A stretch of 55,623 nucleotides of DNA from Streptomyces ficellus (GTDB lineage Bacteria > Actinomycetota > Actinomycetes > Streptomycetales > Streptomycetaceae): positions 1 to 55,623 of the forward strand of contig NZ_JAUEPL010000046.1 of assembly GCF_030406405.1 (NCBI RefSeq). The letters run 5' to 3'. Below are positions 38,803 to 46,865 of this stretch, piece by piece; the first letter of the stretch is position 1; every line of letters begins with the position of its first letter. The notes under the pieces were generated by a model. The model worked only from the letters and a program-made list of their open reading frames with translations, did no database searches and was not told where the DNA came from. The position numbers and the translations under genes are program-made.

Positions 38803-40211
38803 GGCTGACCGATCGCATCGAGGCCCGCACGCCCGCCCACCGCGACCGGGCGATCGACGGGCTGCGCGCGCTCGCCCTGCTCGCCGTGCCGACCGGCCAC
38901 TGGCTCCTCGGCGGGTTCACCCTCGACGGTGACGGGGCGATCCACAACGCCAGCCCTCTCACGGCCTTCGGCTTCCTCGCACCCGTCAGCTGGGTGCTCC
39001 AGACGCTGGGGATCTTCTTCCTGGTGGGCGGGTACGCGTCCGTCCTGTCGTACCGGAGGAAAACCGGCTCCACGCGCGCGTGGCTCGGGGGACGGCTGGC
39101 CCGGCTCGGCCGGCCGGTCCTCGGGGTCACCGCCGTGTGGGCCGTCCTGCTGCCCGTGCTGCGCTACGGCCTCGACGTGCCGGGCGACACGCTGCGGACC
39201 GCCTCGACGCTGGTCGTCCAGCCGCTGTGGTTCGTGGGCGTGTACGCGGTCGTGACCGCCCTCACCCCGTACTGCGGGTACGCCGCCCGCCGGCTCGGCG
39301 GCGTGTGGGCGGCGGTGCCGCTGCTCGGGTCGGTCGCCGTCGTCGACTTCCTGCGGTACGGGCCGTACGCGCAGGCCATGCCGTCCTGGCTGAGCCTGCT
39401 GAACCTGCTGCCCGGCTGGCTCTTCGCGTACCAACTGGGCGTGTCGTGGGGCGAGAAGCGGCTCGGCGGGCGGCAGGCGTGGGCGCTGCTGCTCGGCGGG
39501 GCCGCGCTCTTCGCCGCCCTGCTGCTCGCCTTCCACTACCCCGCCTCGATGGTCGGCGTCCCCGGCGAGGCCCGCACCAACTCCCACCCGCCGTCGCTGC
39601 TCGTCCTCGCCCTCGCCGCCGCGCAGAGCGGCGCCGCGATCCTGCTGCGCGACCGGCTGGGCAGGCTGCTGAGGCGGCCCGCGCTGTGGGCGCCGGTCGT
39701 GGTGGTGAACCTGTCGGCGATGACGATCCTGTGCTGGCACCAGACGGCGATGCTGGCCGCCGCCGTTCCCGCGTCGCTGACGGTCGGTACGGTGCCGGGG
39801 CTGACGACCGCGCCCGACACGCTCGGCTGGGTCCTGGCGCGGGCGGCGTGGCTGCCGCTGTTCGCGGGGCTGCTGATCCTGATCGGGCGGTACGCGCGGG
39901 GGCTGGAGTCCCCGTGGACCGGCGCGACCCCGGCCCGCCGCACGGCAGCGGGGCTGCTGGCGGCGGGCTTCGCGGTGTACGCCCTTCATCAGCCTTCGCG
40001 GGCGGCCGACGTGGACGACATGTCCGGGTACCGGTCGCCCGCCACCTGCGCGGCGATCGGTTCGAGCAGCGCCAGCTCGTCGGCGGTCAGCGTGATGCGG
40101 GTGGCCGCGGCGTTCTCCAGCAGCCGGGCGCGCTTGCGGGTGCCGGGGATCGGCACGACGGCCAGGCCGTGCACCTCCGCCCGCTGCTGGACCCAGGCGA
40201 GGGCGATCTGA
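38799..40211 (+). CDS. Acyltransferase family 3 membrane protein with long read-through tail
   Basis: ATG 38799 overlaps the preceding stop (ATGA). The protein starts with the acyltransferase-3 block RDRAIDGLRALALLAVPTGH (His at about 28) and has about ten membrane helices (for example GIFFLVGGYASVLSYRR, LWFVGVYAVVTALTPYCGYA). The normal protein would end near GFAVYALHQ (about residue 396, base ~39988). Here the frame goes on for 74 more codons across the 3' end of the convergent aldo/keto reductase gene (IGSSSASSSAVSVMRVAAAF and so on), which has the look of antisense reading. A lost stop codon is likely. The family transfers acyl groups to cell-surface or secreted molecules. Confidence 0.85.
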   Translation: MRLTDRIEARTPAHRDRAIDGLRALALLAVPTGHWLLGGFTLDGDGAIHNASPLTAFGFLAPVSWVLQTLGIFFLVGGYASVLSYRRKTGSTRAWLGGRLARLGRPVLGVTAVWAVLLPVLRYGLDVPGDTLRTASTLVVQPLWFVGVYAVVTALTPYCGYAARRLGGVWAAVPLLGSVAVVDFLRYGPYAQAMPSWLSLLNLLPGWLFAYQLGVSWGEKRLGGRQAWALLLGGAALFAALLLAFHYPASMVGVPGEARTNSHPPSLLVLALAAAQSGAAILLRDRLGRLLRRPALWAPVVVVNLSAMTILCWHQTAMLAAAVPASLTVGTVPGLTTAPDTLGWVLARAAWLPLFAGLLILIGRYARGLESPWTGATPARRTAAGLLAAGFAVYALHQPSRAADVDDMSGYRSPATCAAIGSSSASSSAVSVMRVAAAFSSSRARLRVPGIGTTARPCTSARCWTQARAI

Positions 40212-41005
40212 GCGGGCGTCACCCCGCGCGCCTCCGCGATCGTGCGGACCGGCTCCAGCAGGGCGGCGTTGCGCCGGGCGTTGTCGCCCGAGAAGCGCGG
40301 CTGGAACTGCCGGAAGTCGCCGCCCGGCAGGTCCTTCGTCGCGTCGGCGAACGCCCCGGTGAGGAAGCCCCGCCCGAGCGGCGAGTACGGCACGAACGCC
40401 ACGCCCAGCTCGGCCGCCGCGCCCACCGCGCTGTGCTCCACGTCCCGGGAGAACAGCGACCACTCGGACTGCAGGGCCGTGATCGGGTGCACGGCGTGCG
40501 CCTCGCGCAGTTCCGCGCCGGTCACCTCACTCAGCCCGAGGTGCTTGACGAGTCCGTGCTCCACCAGCTCGGCCATCGCGCCGACGGACTCGGCCAGCGG
40601 CACGGCCGGGTCGCGGCGGTGCATGTAGTACAGGTCGATGACGTCGACGCCCAGGCGGCGCAGGCTGCCCTCCACGGCGGACCTGATGTACGCGGGGTCG
40701 TTGCGGATGCCCCGGTAGTGGGGATCGTCGGTGCGCTCGATGGCGAACTTCGTCGCCAGGGTGATCTCGTCGCGGTGCGCGGCGACGAACGGCGCGAGGA
40801 ACTCCTCGTTGGCGCCCTTCCCGTACATGTCGGCGGTGTCGATCAGCGTGACGCCCGCCTCCAGCGCGGCGTCGAGGGTGTCGCGGGCGGCGGCCTCGTC
40901 GGTGTCGCCGTAGAAGTCGCTGATGCCCATGGCGCCGAAGCCCTGGACGCCCACCAGGGGGCCGTCCGTGCCGAGGCGTACCGTGGCGATCTTGTCGATG
41001 CTCAT
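39989..41005 (-). CDS. Aldo/keto reductase
   Basis: The 338-residue protein starts at ATG 41005, overlapping the MerR stop (ATGA). It is an AKR (YakC/AKR13-like): VQGFGAMGISDFYGDTDEAA, the catalytic-site block GVTLIDTADMYGKGANEEFL (Asp, Tyr), ATKFAIERTDDPHYRG (Lys), DLYYMHRRDPAVPLAESVGA (His), LQSEWSLFSRDVEHSA, and the NADPH-binding end VVPIPGTRKRARLLENAAAT. It probably reduces toxic or xenobiotic carbonyls. It is expressed with its MerR regulator. Confidence 0.93.
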   Translation of the reverse strand: MSIDKIATVRLGTDGPLVGVQGFGAMGISDFYGDTDEAAARDTLDAALEAGVTLIDTADMYGKGANEEFLAPFVAAHRDEITLATKFAIERTDDPHYRGIRNDPAYIRSAVEGSLRRLGVDVIDLYYMHRRDPAVPLAESVGAMAELVEHGLVKHLGLSEVTGAELREAHAVHPITALQSEWSLFSRDVEHSAVGAAAELGVAFVPYSPLGRGFLTGAFADATKDLPGGDFRQFQPRFSGDNARRNAALLEPVRTIAEARGVTPAQIALAWVQQRAEVHGLAVVPIPGTRKRARLLENAAATRITLTADELALLEPIAAQVAGDRYPDMSSTSAAREG

Positions 41006-41469
41006 GTGGTCCTCTCCGGGGCCCGCCGGGCGCCCGCGTAAAAGTCGATCTTGTAGTCGAGGACGGCGAGCGTGTCCTGGAGCTCCGCGATGCGTGCCCG
41101 CACATCACGGCGGGTCGACTCCAGCAGTTCCTGCCGCTCCTCGAAGGTGTGCTCGCCCTCGCGCACCAGCTCGGCGTAGCGCACCATGTCCGCCACGGGC
41201 ATGCCGGTCAGTCGCAGCTTGCCGACGAAGGTCAGCCAGTCCAGGTCCCGGTTGGTGAACCGGCGCTGGCCGGTGTGCGACCGGTCGACGTGCGGCATCA
41301 GCCCGATCCGCTCGTACCAGCGCAGCGTGTGCGCGGTCAGCCCGGTCCAGGCCGACACCTCGCTGATCGTGTAGCGGTCCTGTCCGTCGGGGCGCGGATG
41401 CGGGGGCGGCGCGGAGGCGCAGGCGTCGGGGCGCCCGGTGCGCACGGGAGTGCTCTCGATCACCGTCAT
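41002..41469 (-). CDS. MerR family transcriptional regulator
   Basis: ATG 41469 begins the 155-residue protein. The N-terminal ~28 residues are an extension. The winged HTH is YTISEVSAWTGLTAHTLRWY then ERIGLMPHVDRSHTGQRRFT (about 33-75). The coiled-coil dimerisation helix follows (EERQELLESTRRDVRARIAE, LQDTLAVLDYKIDFY). The C-terminus is too short for a dedicated ligand domain and has no Cys cluster, so it is not a metal sensor. It probably senses an aldehyde or related compound that is the substrate of the coupled aldo/keto reductase. Confidence 0.92.
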   Translation of the reverse strand: MTVIESTPVRTGRPDACASAPPPHPRPDGQDRYTISEVSAWTGLTAHTLRWYERIGLMPHVDRSHTGQRRFTNRDLDWLTFVGKLRLTGMPVADMVRYAELVREGEHTFEERQELLESTRRDVRARIAELQDTLAVLDYKIDFYAGARRAPERTT

Positions 41470-41476
41470 GGCCTCC

Positions 41477-41507
41477 ACGCTAGGACCTTGGAGTGCACTC
41501 CAAGCAA
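41477..41507 (-). promoter_or_regulatory. MerR-type promoter with 19-bp spacer and 18-bp operator
   Basis: On the minus strand: -35 TTGCTT (41507-41502), a spacer of exactly 19 bp, -10 TAGCGT (41482-41477), and ATG after 7 nt (leaderless). The perfect palindrome CTTGGAGTGCACTCCAAG (41504-41487) fills most of the spacer. An overlong spacer with a palindrome is the classic design that MerR proteins activate by DNA distortion. Confidence 0.85.
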
Positions 41508-41543
41508 GCGAGAACCCGGAGCTGTTCCGGCCGGGCACGGCGA

Positions 41544-41549
41544 TAGGCT
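41544..41549 (+). promoter_or_regulatory. -10 box of leaderless serine-hydrolase transcript
   Basis: TAGGCT lies 7 nt before ATG 41557 with no ribosome site between. The ends of this promoter and the divergent MerR promoter are about 40 bp apart. Confidence 0.6.
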
Positions 41550-41556
41550 CGTACGC

Positions 41557-42375
41557 ATGCAGAGCCTGGCGATGATCGAGAACTGGCCGGTACCGAACGC
41601 GGCGGCGGCCGTCGTGCGCGCGGACGGGACGGTCGCGGGCGCGCACGGCCCCACGGACCGGCCGTTCCCGCTGGCGTCGGTGACGAAGCCGCTCGCCGCG
41701 TACGCCGTGCTCGTGGCGTACGAGGAGGGGGCGGTCGAGCTGGACGAGCCGGCCGGGCCGGAGGGCTCCACGGTCCGGCACCTGCTGGCGCACACCTCGG
41801 GCCTCGCCTTCGACGAGCACCGGGTCATGGCACCGCCCGGCACGCGGCGGATCTACTCCAACGCCGGGTTCGAGGTGCTGGCCGATCACGTGGCGAAGGC
41901 GACCGACATCCCGTTCGCGGAGTATCTGCGCCAGGCGGTGCTGGAGCCGCTGGGCATGACGGCGACGGCGCTGGACGGCTCACCCGCGAAGGACGCCGTC
42001 TCGACGGTCGACGACCTGGTGCGGTTCGCCGCCGAGGTGCAGGCCCCGCGGCTGCTGGACCCGCGCACGGTCCTCGCCGCCATGTCGGTCGTCCACCCGG
42101 GCCTGTCCGGCGTCCTGCCCGGCTACGGACGCCACAAGCCCAACGACTGGGGTCTCGGCTTCGAGATCCGGGACGCCAAGTCCCCGCACTGGACGGGCAC
42201 TTCCTCCTCACCGCGCACGGTCGGCCACTTCGGCCAGTCGGGCACGTTCCTGTGGATCGACCCGGACGCGAGCGCGGCCTGCGTCACCCTCACCGACCGC
42301 GCCTTCGGCCCGTGGGCCATCGAGGCGTGGCCGCCCTTCACGGACGCGGTCCTGGCGGAGCTGCGCGGGGCCTGA
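41557..42375 (+). CDS. Serine hydrolase (beta-lactamase / class C family)
   Basis: ATG 41557 is supported by the -10 box 7 nt upstream. The 272-residue protein has the SxxK motif PLASVTKPLAAY (Ser 41, Lys 44), the YxN motif in RRIYSNAGFEVL (Tyr 100) and, in place of KTG, HFGQSG near residue 225. It is short for the family and has no signal peptide, so it is probably a cytoplasmic esterase or peptidase rather than a true beta-lactamase. It is divergent from the MerR/AKR operon. Confidence 0.9.
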   Translation: MQSLAMIENWPVPNAAAAVVRADGTVAGAHGPTDRPFPLASVTKPLAAYAVLVAYEEGAVELDEPAGPEGSTVRHLLAHTSGLAFDEHRVMAPPGTRRIYSNAGFEVLADHVAKATDIPFAEYLRQAVLEPLGMTATALDGSPAKDAVSTVDDLVRFAAEVQAPRLLDPRTVLAAMSVVHPGLSGVLPGYGRHKPNDWGLGFEIRDAKSPHWTGTSSSPRTVGHFGQSGTFLWIDPDASAACVTLTDRAFGPWAIEAWPPFTDAVLAELRGA

Positions 42376-42441
42376 TCCTCAGCCCGACGTCGGCCTGATC
42401 CTCGGCCCGACCTCGGCCCGACCTCGCGCGCCGGCGGCGGG

Positions 42442-43146
42442 TCAGCCGTTCATCTCCCACAGCAGTACCTCGGCCGGGCCGCCGGCCACCAGTTCCAGGT
42501 TCTCGGAGCCGGTGATCCGCGCCGCGTCCCCCGGGCCGAGTTCGTCGGCCTCCAGTCGCACGGTGCCGCGCACCACGTGGGCGTACACCTGGGGCGCGGT
42601 GGGCAGGGCGAGGCGTTCGCCGGGGGTGGTGGGGCGGCGGACGTGGAGCATGGCGGCCGCGGCCGGGACGGCGTAGGGGGTGGCGTCCGCGATGCCGCGC
42701 ACCACCTCGTAGGAGGGCTTGCCGCCCGGCTCCTTCGGGGCCAGCCACATCTGTACGAAGACCAGCGGGCCGTCGCCGTCGTTGCGCTCCTCGTGCCGCA
42801 CCCCGGCCGCCGCGCACAGGTGCTGTACGTCGCCGGGGCGGACCACCGCCGTGTGGCCGGTCGAGTCACGGTGGGTCAGCTCGCCCTCGACGACCCAGGT
42901 GACGATCTCGGTCCGGCTGTGGGGGTGCTCGTCGAAGCCGGACCCGGGCGCGAGCCGCTCCTCGTTGCAGGCCAGGATCGCGCCGAACCGGAGGTTGTCG
43001 GGGTCGTAGTAGCGTCCGAAGGAGAAGGCGTGCAGGGTCTCGATACCGCTCGCCGCGTCACCACCGCGGTAGCGCTCGCCCGCCCGCTGAATGGTCCACA
43101 CCGGCCGGGAAGCGGTCGCGGCACCGTCTGGTTGCCAGGAAGTCAC
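42442..43146 (-). CDS. Pirin family protein (bicupin)
   Basis: GTG 43146 starts a 234-residue protein. Pirin features: HAFSFGRYYDPDNLRFG, the metal site PGSGFDEHPHSRTEIVTWVV with two His and Glu (about 71-90), THRDSTGHTAVVRPGDVQHL (further His), then a smaller C-terminal cupin. A pirin in S. ambofaciens has been linked to redox metabolism and quercetinase-like activity. The gene is divergent from fasR with overlapping upstream regions only 57 bp long, so the two may share regulation. Confidence 0.9.
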   Translation of the reverse strand: MTSWQPDGAATASRPVWTIQRAGERYRGGDAASGIETLHAFSFGRYYDPDNLRFGAILACNEERLAPGSGFDEHPHSRTEIVTWVVEGELTHRDSTGHTAVVRPGDVQHLCAAAGVRHEERNDGDGPLVFVQMWLAPKEPGGKPSYEVVRGIADATPYAVPAAAAMLHVRRPTTPGERLALPTAPQVYAHVVRGTVRLEADELGPGDAARITGSENLELVAGGPAEVLLWEMNG

Positions 43147-43152
43147 GGGACC

Positions 43153-43158
43153 ACCGTA
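43153..43158 (-). promoter_or_regulatory. -10 box of leaderless pirin transcript
   Basis: On the minus strand TACGGT is followed by 6 nt and GTG 43146. Confidence 0.5.
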
Positions 43159-43203
43159 GACCCGGCCCCGCACGCCACCGTCCCGATAAGGCAGTCTTGT
43201 CCC

Positions 43204-44388
43204 GTGCCTGAACCCGCAGCGAACCACGCCCACCGCCATGCCGCCACCCTGAAGCGCCTGGAGCAGTCCTCGGGGCGGCTCGCCGCGAACGCGATTGCCC
43301 GCATGGACGAGACGCTGCCCTGGTACCGCGCCATGCCTCCGGAGAACCGGTCCTGGATCGGCCTGGTCGCCCAGGCCGGTATCGCCGCGTTCACCGAGTG
43401 GTTCCGGCACCCGGAGACCCCGCAGGCGATCTCGACGGACGTCTTCGGCACGGCTCCGCGCGAGCTGACCCGGGCGATCACGCTGCGCCAGACCGTCGAG
43501 ATGGTGCGCACGACCATCGAGGTCATGGAGTCGGCGATCGAGGAGGTCGCCGCCCCGGGCGACGAGTCGGTGCTGCGCGAGGCGCTGCTCGTGTACGCGC
43601 GGGAGATCGCCTTCGCGACGGCCCAGGTGTACGCGCAGGCCGCCGAGGCACGCGGCGCGTGGGACGCCCGGCTGGAGTCCCTCGTGGTGAACGCGGTGCT
43701 GTCCGGCGAGGCCGACGAGGGCGCCGTCTCCCGGGCGGCCGCACTTGGCTGGAACTCGCCGGAGCATGTCTGCGTAATCCTGGGCACCGCCCCGGACGGC
43801 GACAGTGAACTGACCGTCGAGGCGATCCGGCGGGCCGCCCGGCACGCCAAGCTCCAGGTCCTCACCGGCGTCCTCGGCGACCGGCTCGTCGTCATCGCGG
43901 GCGGCAGTGACAACCCGCTGCAGGTCGCCAAGGCGCTGATCGGCCCGTACGCGGCCGGCCCCGTCGTCGCCGGGCCGATCGTGCCCGACCTGCTGGCCGC
44001 GACCCGGTCCGCGCAGGCCGCGGCGGCCGGCCTGAAGGCGTGCTCGGCGTGGCAGGACGCGCCGCGGCCGGTGCTGGCGGATGATCTGCTGCCGGAGCGC
44101 GCGATGGCCGGTGACCCATCGGCCCGCGAGCAGTTGGTGGAGGAGATCTACAGACCGCTGGAGGAGGCGGGCTCGGCGCTGCTGGAGACGCTGAGCGTCT
44201 ATCTGGAGCAGGCGAGCAGTCTGGAGGGCGCGGCGCGGATGCTCTTCGTGCACCCCAACACCGTGCGCTACCGGCTTCGACGTGTGACCGACGTCACCGG
44301 ATGGTCACCCTCCGATGTGCGTTCCGCCTTTACGCTACGGATCGCACTGATCCTGGGGCGTCTGGCCGACGCGGATCCCCAGTCCTAA
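43204..44388 (+). CDS. fasR: FasR, PucR-type activator of fatty-acid synthesis genes
   Basis: GTG 43204 begins a 394-residue protein MPEPAANHAHRHAATLKRLE. The centre holds a GGDEF-like/CdaR fold domain (YAQAAEARGAWDARLESLVV, VCVILGTAPDGDSELTV). The C-terminal PucR HTH reads LLETLSVYLEQASSLEGAAR then MLFVHPNTVRYRLRRVTDVT (about 325-365). Its place directly before fabD matches FasR of S. coelicolor, which binds the fabDHPF promoter and activates it. Its stop lies only 4 bp before the putative operator. A CAGTCT 6 nt before the GTG may be a leaderless -10. Confidence 0.9.
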   Translation: MPEPAANHAHRHAATLKRLEQSSGRLAANAIARMDETLPWYRAMPPENRSWIGLVAQAGIAAFTEWFRHPETPQAISTDVFGTAPRELTRAITLRQTVEMVRTTIEVMESAIEEVAAPGDESVLREALLVYAREIAFATAQVYAQAAEARGAWDARLESLVVNAVLSGEADEGAVSRAAALGWNSPEHVCVILGTAPDGDSELTVEAIRRAARHAKLQVLTGVLGDRLVVIAGGSDNPLQVAKALIGPYAAGPVVAGPIVPDLLAATRSAQAAAAGLKACSAWQDAPRPVLADDLLPERAMAGDPSAREQLVEEIYRPLEEAGSALLETLSVYLEQASSLEGAARMLFVHPNTVRYRLRRVTDVTGWSPSDVRSAFTLRIALILGRLADADPQS

Positions 44389-44392
44389 TCTT

Positions 44393-44409
44393 TTGTCGGA
44401 CATCCACAA
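44393..44409. promoter_or_regulatory. Putative FasR operator before fabD
   Basis: TTGTCGGACATCCACAA is an imperfect palindrome (TTGT..GG / CC.ACAA) in the 89-bp gap between fasR and fabD, in an AT-rich patch. FasR of S. coelicolor is known to bind this promoter region. That this exact sequence is the site is inference from symmetry and position. Confidence 0.5.
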
Positions 44410-44477
44410 TTCCCCTGACGGTTCTTCGTCCCTGTCCCCACGGGCGGTGGGAGCCGTCCACAAGAGAGAGTGTGAGG

Positions 44478-45425
44478 GTGCTCGTACTCGTCGCTCCCGG
44501 CCAAGGCGCTCAGACGCCCGGCTTCCTGACTCCCTGGCTCGACCTGCCCGGCGCCTCCGACCGCGTCGCCGCGTGGTCCGAGGCCATCGGGCTCGACCTC
44601 GTCCACTACGGCACCAAGGCCGACGAGGACGCGATCCGCGACACGGCGGTGGCCCAGCCGCTGCTGGTCGCGGCCGGTCTGCTGTCCGCCTCGGCACTGG
44701 GGACCGAGACATTCGCCGCCGACGCGGCGGGCACCCCCGGTGCCGTCGCCGGCCACAGCGTCGGTGAGATCACCGCCGCCGCGTTCGCCGGCGTCCTCGA
44801 CGACACGGCCGCGCTCGGCTTCGTACGGACGCGTGGCCTGGCGATGGCCGAGGCCGCCGCCGTCACCGAGACCGGCATGTCGGCGCTGCTCGGCGGTGAG
44901 CCGGAGGTCACCGTCCCGCACCTGGAGAAGCTGGGCCTGACCCCGGCGAACGTGAACGGCGCGGGCCAGATCGTCGCCGCCGGCACGATGGAGCAGCTCG
45001 CGGCGCTGGAGGCGGACAAGCCCGAGGGCGTACGCCGCGTGGTGCCGCTCAAGGTCGCCGGCGCGTTCCACACGCACCACATGGCGCCCGCGGTCGCGAC
45101 GCTCCAGAAGGCCGCCGAGGGCCTGCGCGTCGCCGACCCGGCCGTGCCGTACGTCTCCAACAAGGACGGGCAGACCGTCACGACGGGCGCCGATGTCGTC
45201 GCCCGCCTGGTCGGCCAGGTCGCGAATCCCGTGCGCTGGGACCTGTGCATGGAAACGTTCCAGCGGCTCGGCGTGACCGCCCTGGTCGAGGTGTGCCCCG
45301 GCGGCACGCTCACCGGCATCGCCAAGCGCGCCCTGAAGGGTGTCAAGACGCTCGCGCTGAAGACGCCGGACGACCTGGACGCGGCCCGCACGCTCATCGC
45401 CGAGCACGCGCGCCCCGCCGCCTGA
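44478..45425 (+). CDS. fabD: Malonyl-CoA:ACP transacylase
   Basis: I prefer GTG 44478 (MLVLVAPGQGAQTPGFLTPW), about 8 nt after GAGAGA; GTG 44472 is in frame. The 315-residue enzyme has the active-site Ser 94 in AGHSVGEITA, the malonyl-binding Arg in FVRTRG (117/119), GQIVAAGT, and the catalytic His in GAFHTHHM (198). It loads malonyl units on AcpP for fatty-acid chain extension. In Streptomyces the same enzyme also supplies polyketide synthases. It is the first gene of the fab operon, with fabH 16 bp downstream. Confidence 0.96.
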   Translation: MLVLVAPGQGAQTPGFLTPWLDLPGASDRVAAWSEAIGLDLVHYGTKADEDAIRDTAVAQPLLVAAGLLSASALGTETFAADAAGTPGAVAGHSVGEITAAAFAGVLDDTAALGFVRTRGLAMAEAAAVTETGMSALLGGEPEVTVPHLEKLGLTPANVNGAGQIVAAGTMEQLAALEADKPEGVRRVVPLKVAGAFHTHHMAPAVATLQKAAEGLRVADPAVPYVSNKDGQTVTTGADVVARLVGQVANPVRWDLCMETFQRLGVTALVEVCPGGTLTGIAKRALKGVKTLALKTPDDLDAARTLIAEHARPAA

Positions 45426-45441
45426 CAAGGAGCCGTAGCAC

Positions 45442-46443
45442 ATGGCGAAGATCAAGCCCAGCCAGGGCGCCCCGTACGCGCGCATCATGGGTGTCGGCGG
45501 CTACCGCCCCACCCGGGTCGTGCCGAACGAGGTGATCCTGGAGACGATCGACTCGTCCGACGAGTGGATCCGCTCGCGCTCCGGCATCGCCACCCGCCAC
45601 TGGGCCTCCCCCGAGGAGACCGTGACCGCGATGTCGGTCGAGGCGGCGGGCAAGGCCATCGCGGACGCCGGGATCACCCCCGCGCAGATCAGCGGTGTGA
45701 TCGTCTCCACCGTCTCGCACTTCAAGCAGACCCCGGCCGTCGCCACCGAGATCGCGGACAAGATCGGCGCGAACAAGCCGGCCGCGTTCGACATCTCGGC
45801 GGGCTGCGCGGGCTTCGGCTACGGCCTCACCCTCGCCAAGGGCATGGTGGTGGAAGGCTCGGCAGAGTACGTACTGGTGATCGGCGTCGAGCGGCTCAGC
45901 GACCTGACCGACCTGGAGGACCGTGCGACGGCCTTCCTGTTCGGTGACGGCGCGGGCGCGGTCGTCGTCGGCCCCGCGAAGGAGCCGGCGATCGGCCCCA
46001 CCGTGTGGGGCTCCGAGGGCGACAAGTCCGAGACCATCAAGCAGACCGTGGCCTGGACCGACTACCGCGACGGCACGGTCGAGAAGTTCCCGGCCATCAC
46101 GCAGGAGGGCCAGGCGGTGTTCCGCTGGGCCGTCTTCGAGATGGCCAAGGTCGCCCAGCAGGCCCTGGACGCCGCCGGCATCTCGGCGGCCGACCTGGAC
46201 GTCTTCATTCCGCACCAGGCCAACATGCGGATCATCGACTCGATGGTGAAGACGCTCAAGCTGCCGGAGCACGTCACGGTCGCCCGCGACGTGGAGACCA
46301 CCGGCAACACCTCGGCCGCCTCGATTCCGCTCGCGATGGAGCGGCTCCTGGCGACCGGGCAGGCGAAGAGCGGTGACACCGCGCTCGTCATCGGCTTCGG
46401 GGCGGGTCTCGTCTACGCCGCGACGGTCGTTACCCTCCCCTAG
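45442..46443 (+). CDS. fabH: Beta-ketoacyl-ACP synthase III
   Basis: ATG 45442 follows AAGGAG. The 333-residue enzyme contains the complete KAS III triad: Cys 122 (DISAGCAGFGYGL), His 258 (FIPHQANMRI) and Asn 289 (ETTGNTSAAS), plus GVERLSDLTDLEDRATAFLF. It begins fatty-acid synthesis by condensing a short acyl-CoA with malonyl-ACP. In Streptomyces, branched starters are used, giving iso/anteiso chains. The start YARIMGVGGYRPTRVV is typical. The gene sits between fabD and acpP. Confidence 0.97.
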   Translation: MAKIKPSQGAPYARIMGVGGYRPTRVVPNEVILETIDSSDEWIRSRSGIATRHWASPEETVTAMSVEAAGKAIADAGITPAQISGVIVSTVSHFKQTPAVATEIADKIGANKPAAFDISAGCAGFGYGLTLAKGMVVEGSAEYVLVIGVERLSDLTDLEDRATAFLFGDGAGAVVVGPAKEPAIGPTVWGSEGDKSETIKQTVAWTDYRDGTVEKFPAITQEGQAVFRWAVFEMAKVAQQALDAAGISAADLDVFIPHQANMRIIDSMVKTLKLPEHVTVARDVETTGNTSAASIPLAMERLLATGQAKSGDTALVIGFGAGLVYAATVVTLP

Positions 46444-46491
46444 GCACCGTTCGGATCTTTCCCCCGGATCGTTCCGGACGACCAGCCTCAC

Positions 46492-46532
46492 ACCTCTGAG
46501 AAAAACCCTCTGAGAAACACCCTCTGAGGAAC
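46492..46532. repeat. 14-bp triplicate in the acpP leader
   Basis: ACCTCTGAGAAAA, ACCCTCTGAGAAAC and ACCCTCTGAGGAAC follow one another immediately before the acpP ribosome site (GAAGGAG, 46538-46544). The repeated CTCTGAG could affect translation or RNA processing ahead of the most highly needed protein of the operon. Confidence 0.75.
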
Positions 46533-46550
46533 ACACCGAAGGAGCGCCAC

Positions 46551-46799
46551 ATGGCCGCCACTCAGGACGAGATCGTCAAGGGCCTCGCCGAGATCGTGAA
46601 CGAGATCGCCGGCATCCCGGAGGAGGACGTCCAGCTGGACAAGTCCTTCACCGACGACCTGGACGTCGACTCCCTCTCGATGGTCGAGGTCGTCGTCGCC
46701 GCCGAAGAGCGCTTCGACGTCAAGATCCCCGACGAGGACGTCAAGAACCTCAAGACGGTCGGCGACGCTGCCGACTACATCCTGAAGCACCAGGGCTGA
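46551..46799 (+). CDS. acpP: Acyl carrier protein of fatty-acid synthase
   Basis: The 82-residue acidic protein starts at ATG 46551 after GAAGGAG. The phosphopantetheine site is DLDVDSLSMVEVV with Ser 41. The four-helix ACP fold is complete: LAEIVNEIAGIPEEDVQLDK to VKNLKTVGDAADYILKHQ. It carries the growing chain between FabD, FabH and FabF. It is preceded by a 107-bp gap with a 14-bp triplicate, suggesting a separate expression level from fabH. Confidence 0.97.
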   Translation: MAATQDEIVKGLAEIVNEIAGIPEEDVQLDKSFTDDLDVDSLSMVEVVVAAEERFDVKIPDEDVKNLKTVGDAADYILKHQG

Positions 46800-46865
46800 T
46801 CGGATCGCCACCCGGCGGTGGCGCCGTATTCACGCATACCTCATACACGTGGAGAAAGAATTCCT

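Noticed and set aside
41557..42375. Beta-lactam resistance gene
   Set aside because: It has SxxK and YxN motifs but no signal peptide and an HFGQSG instead of KTG, which fits a cytoplasmic serine hydrolase better.
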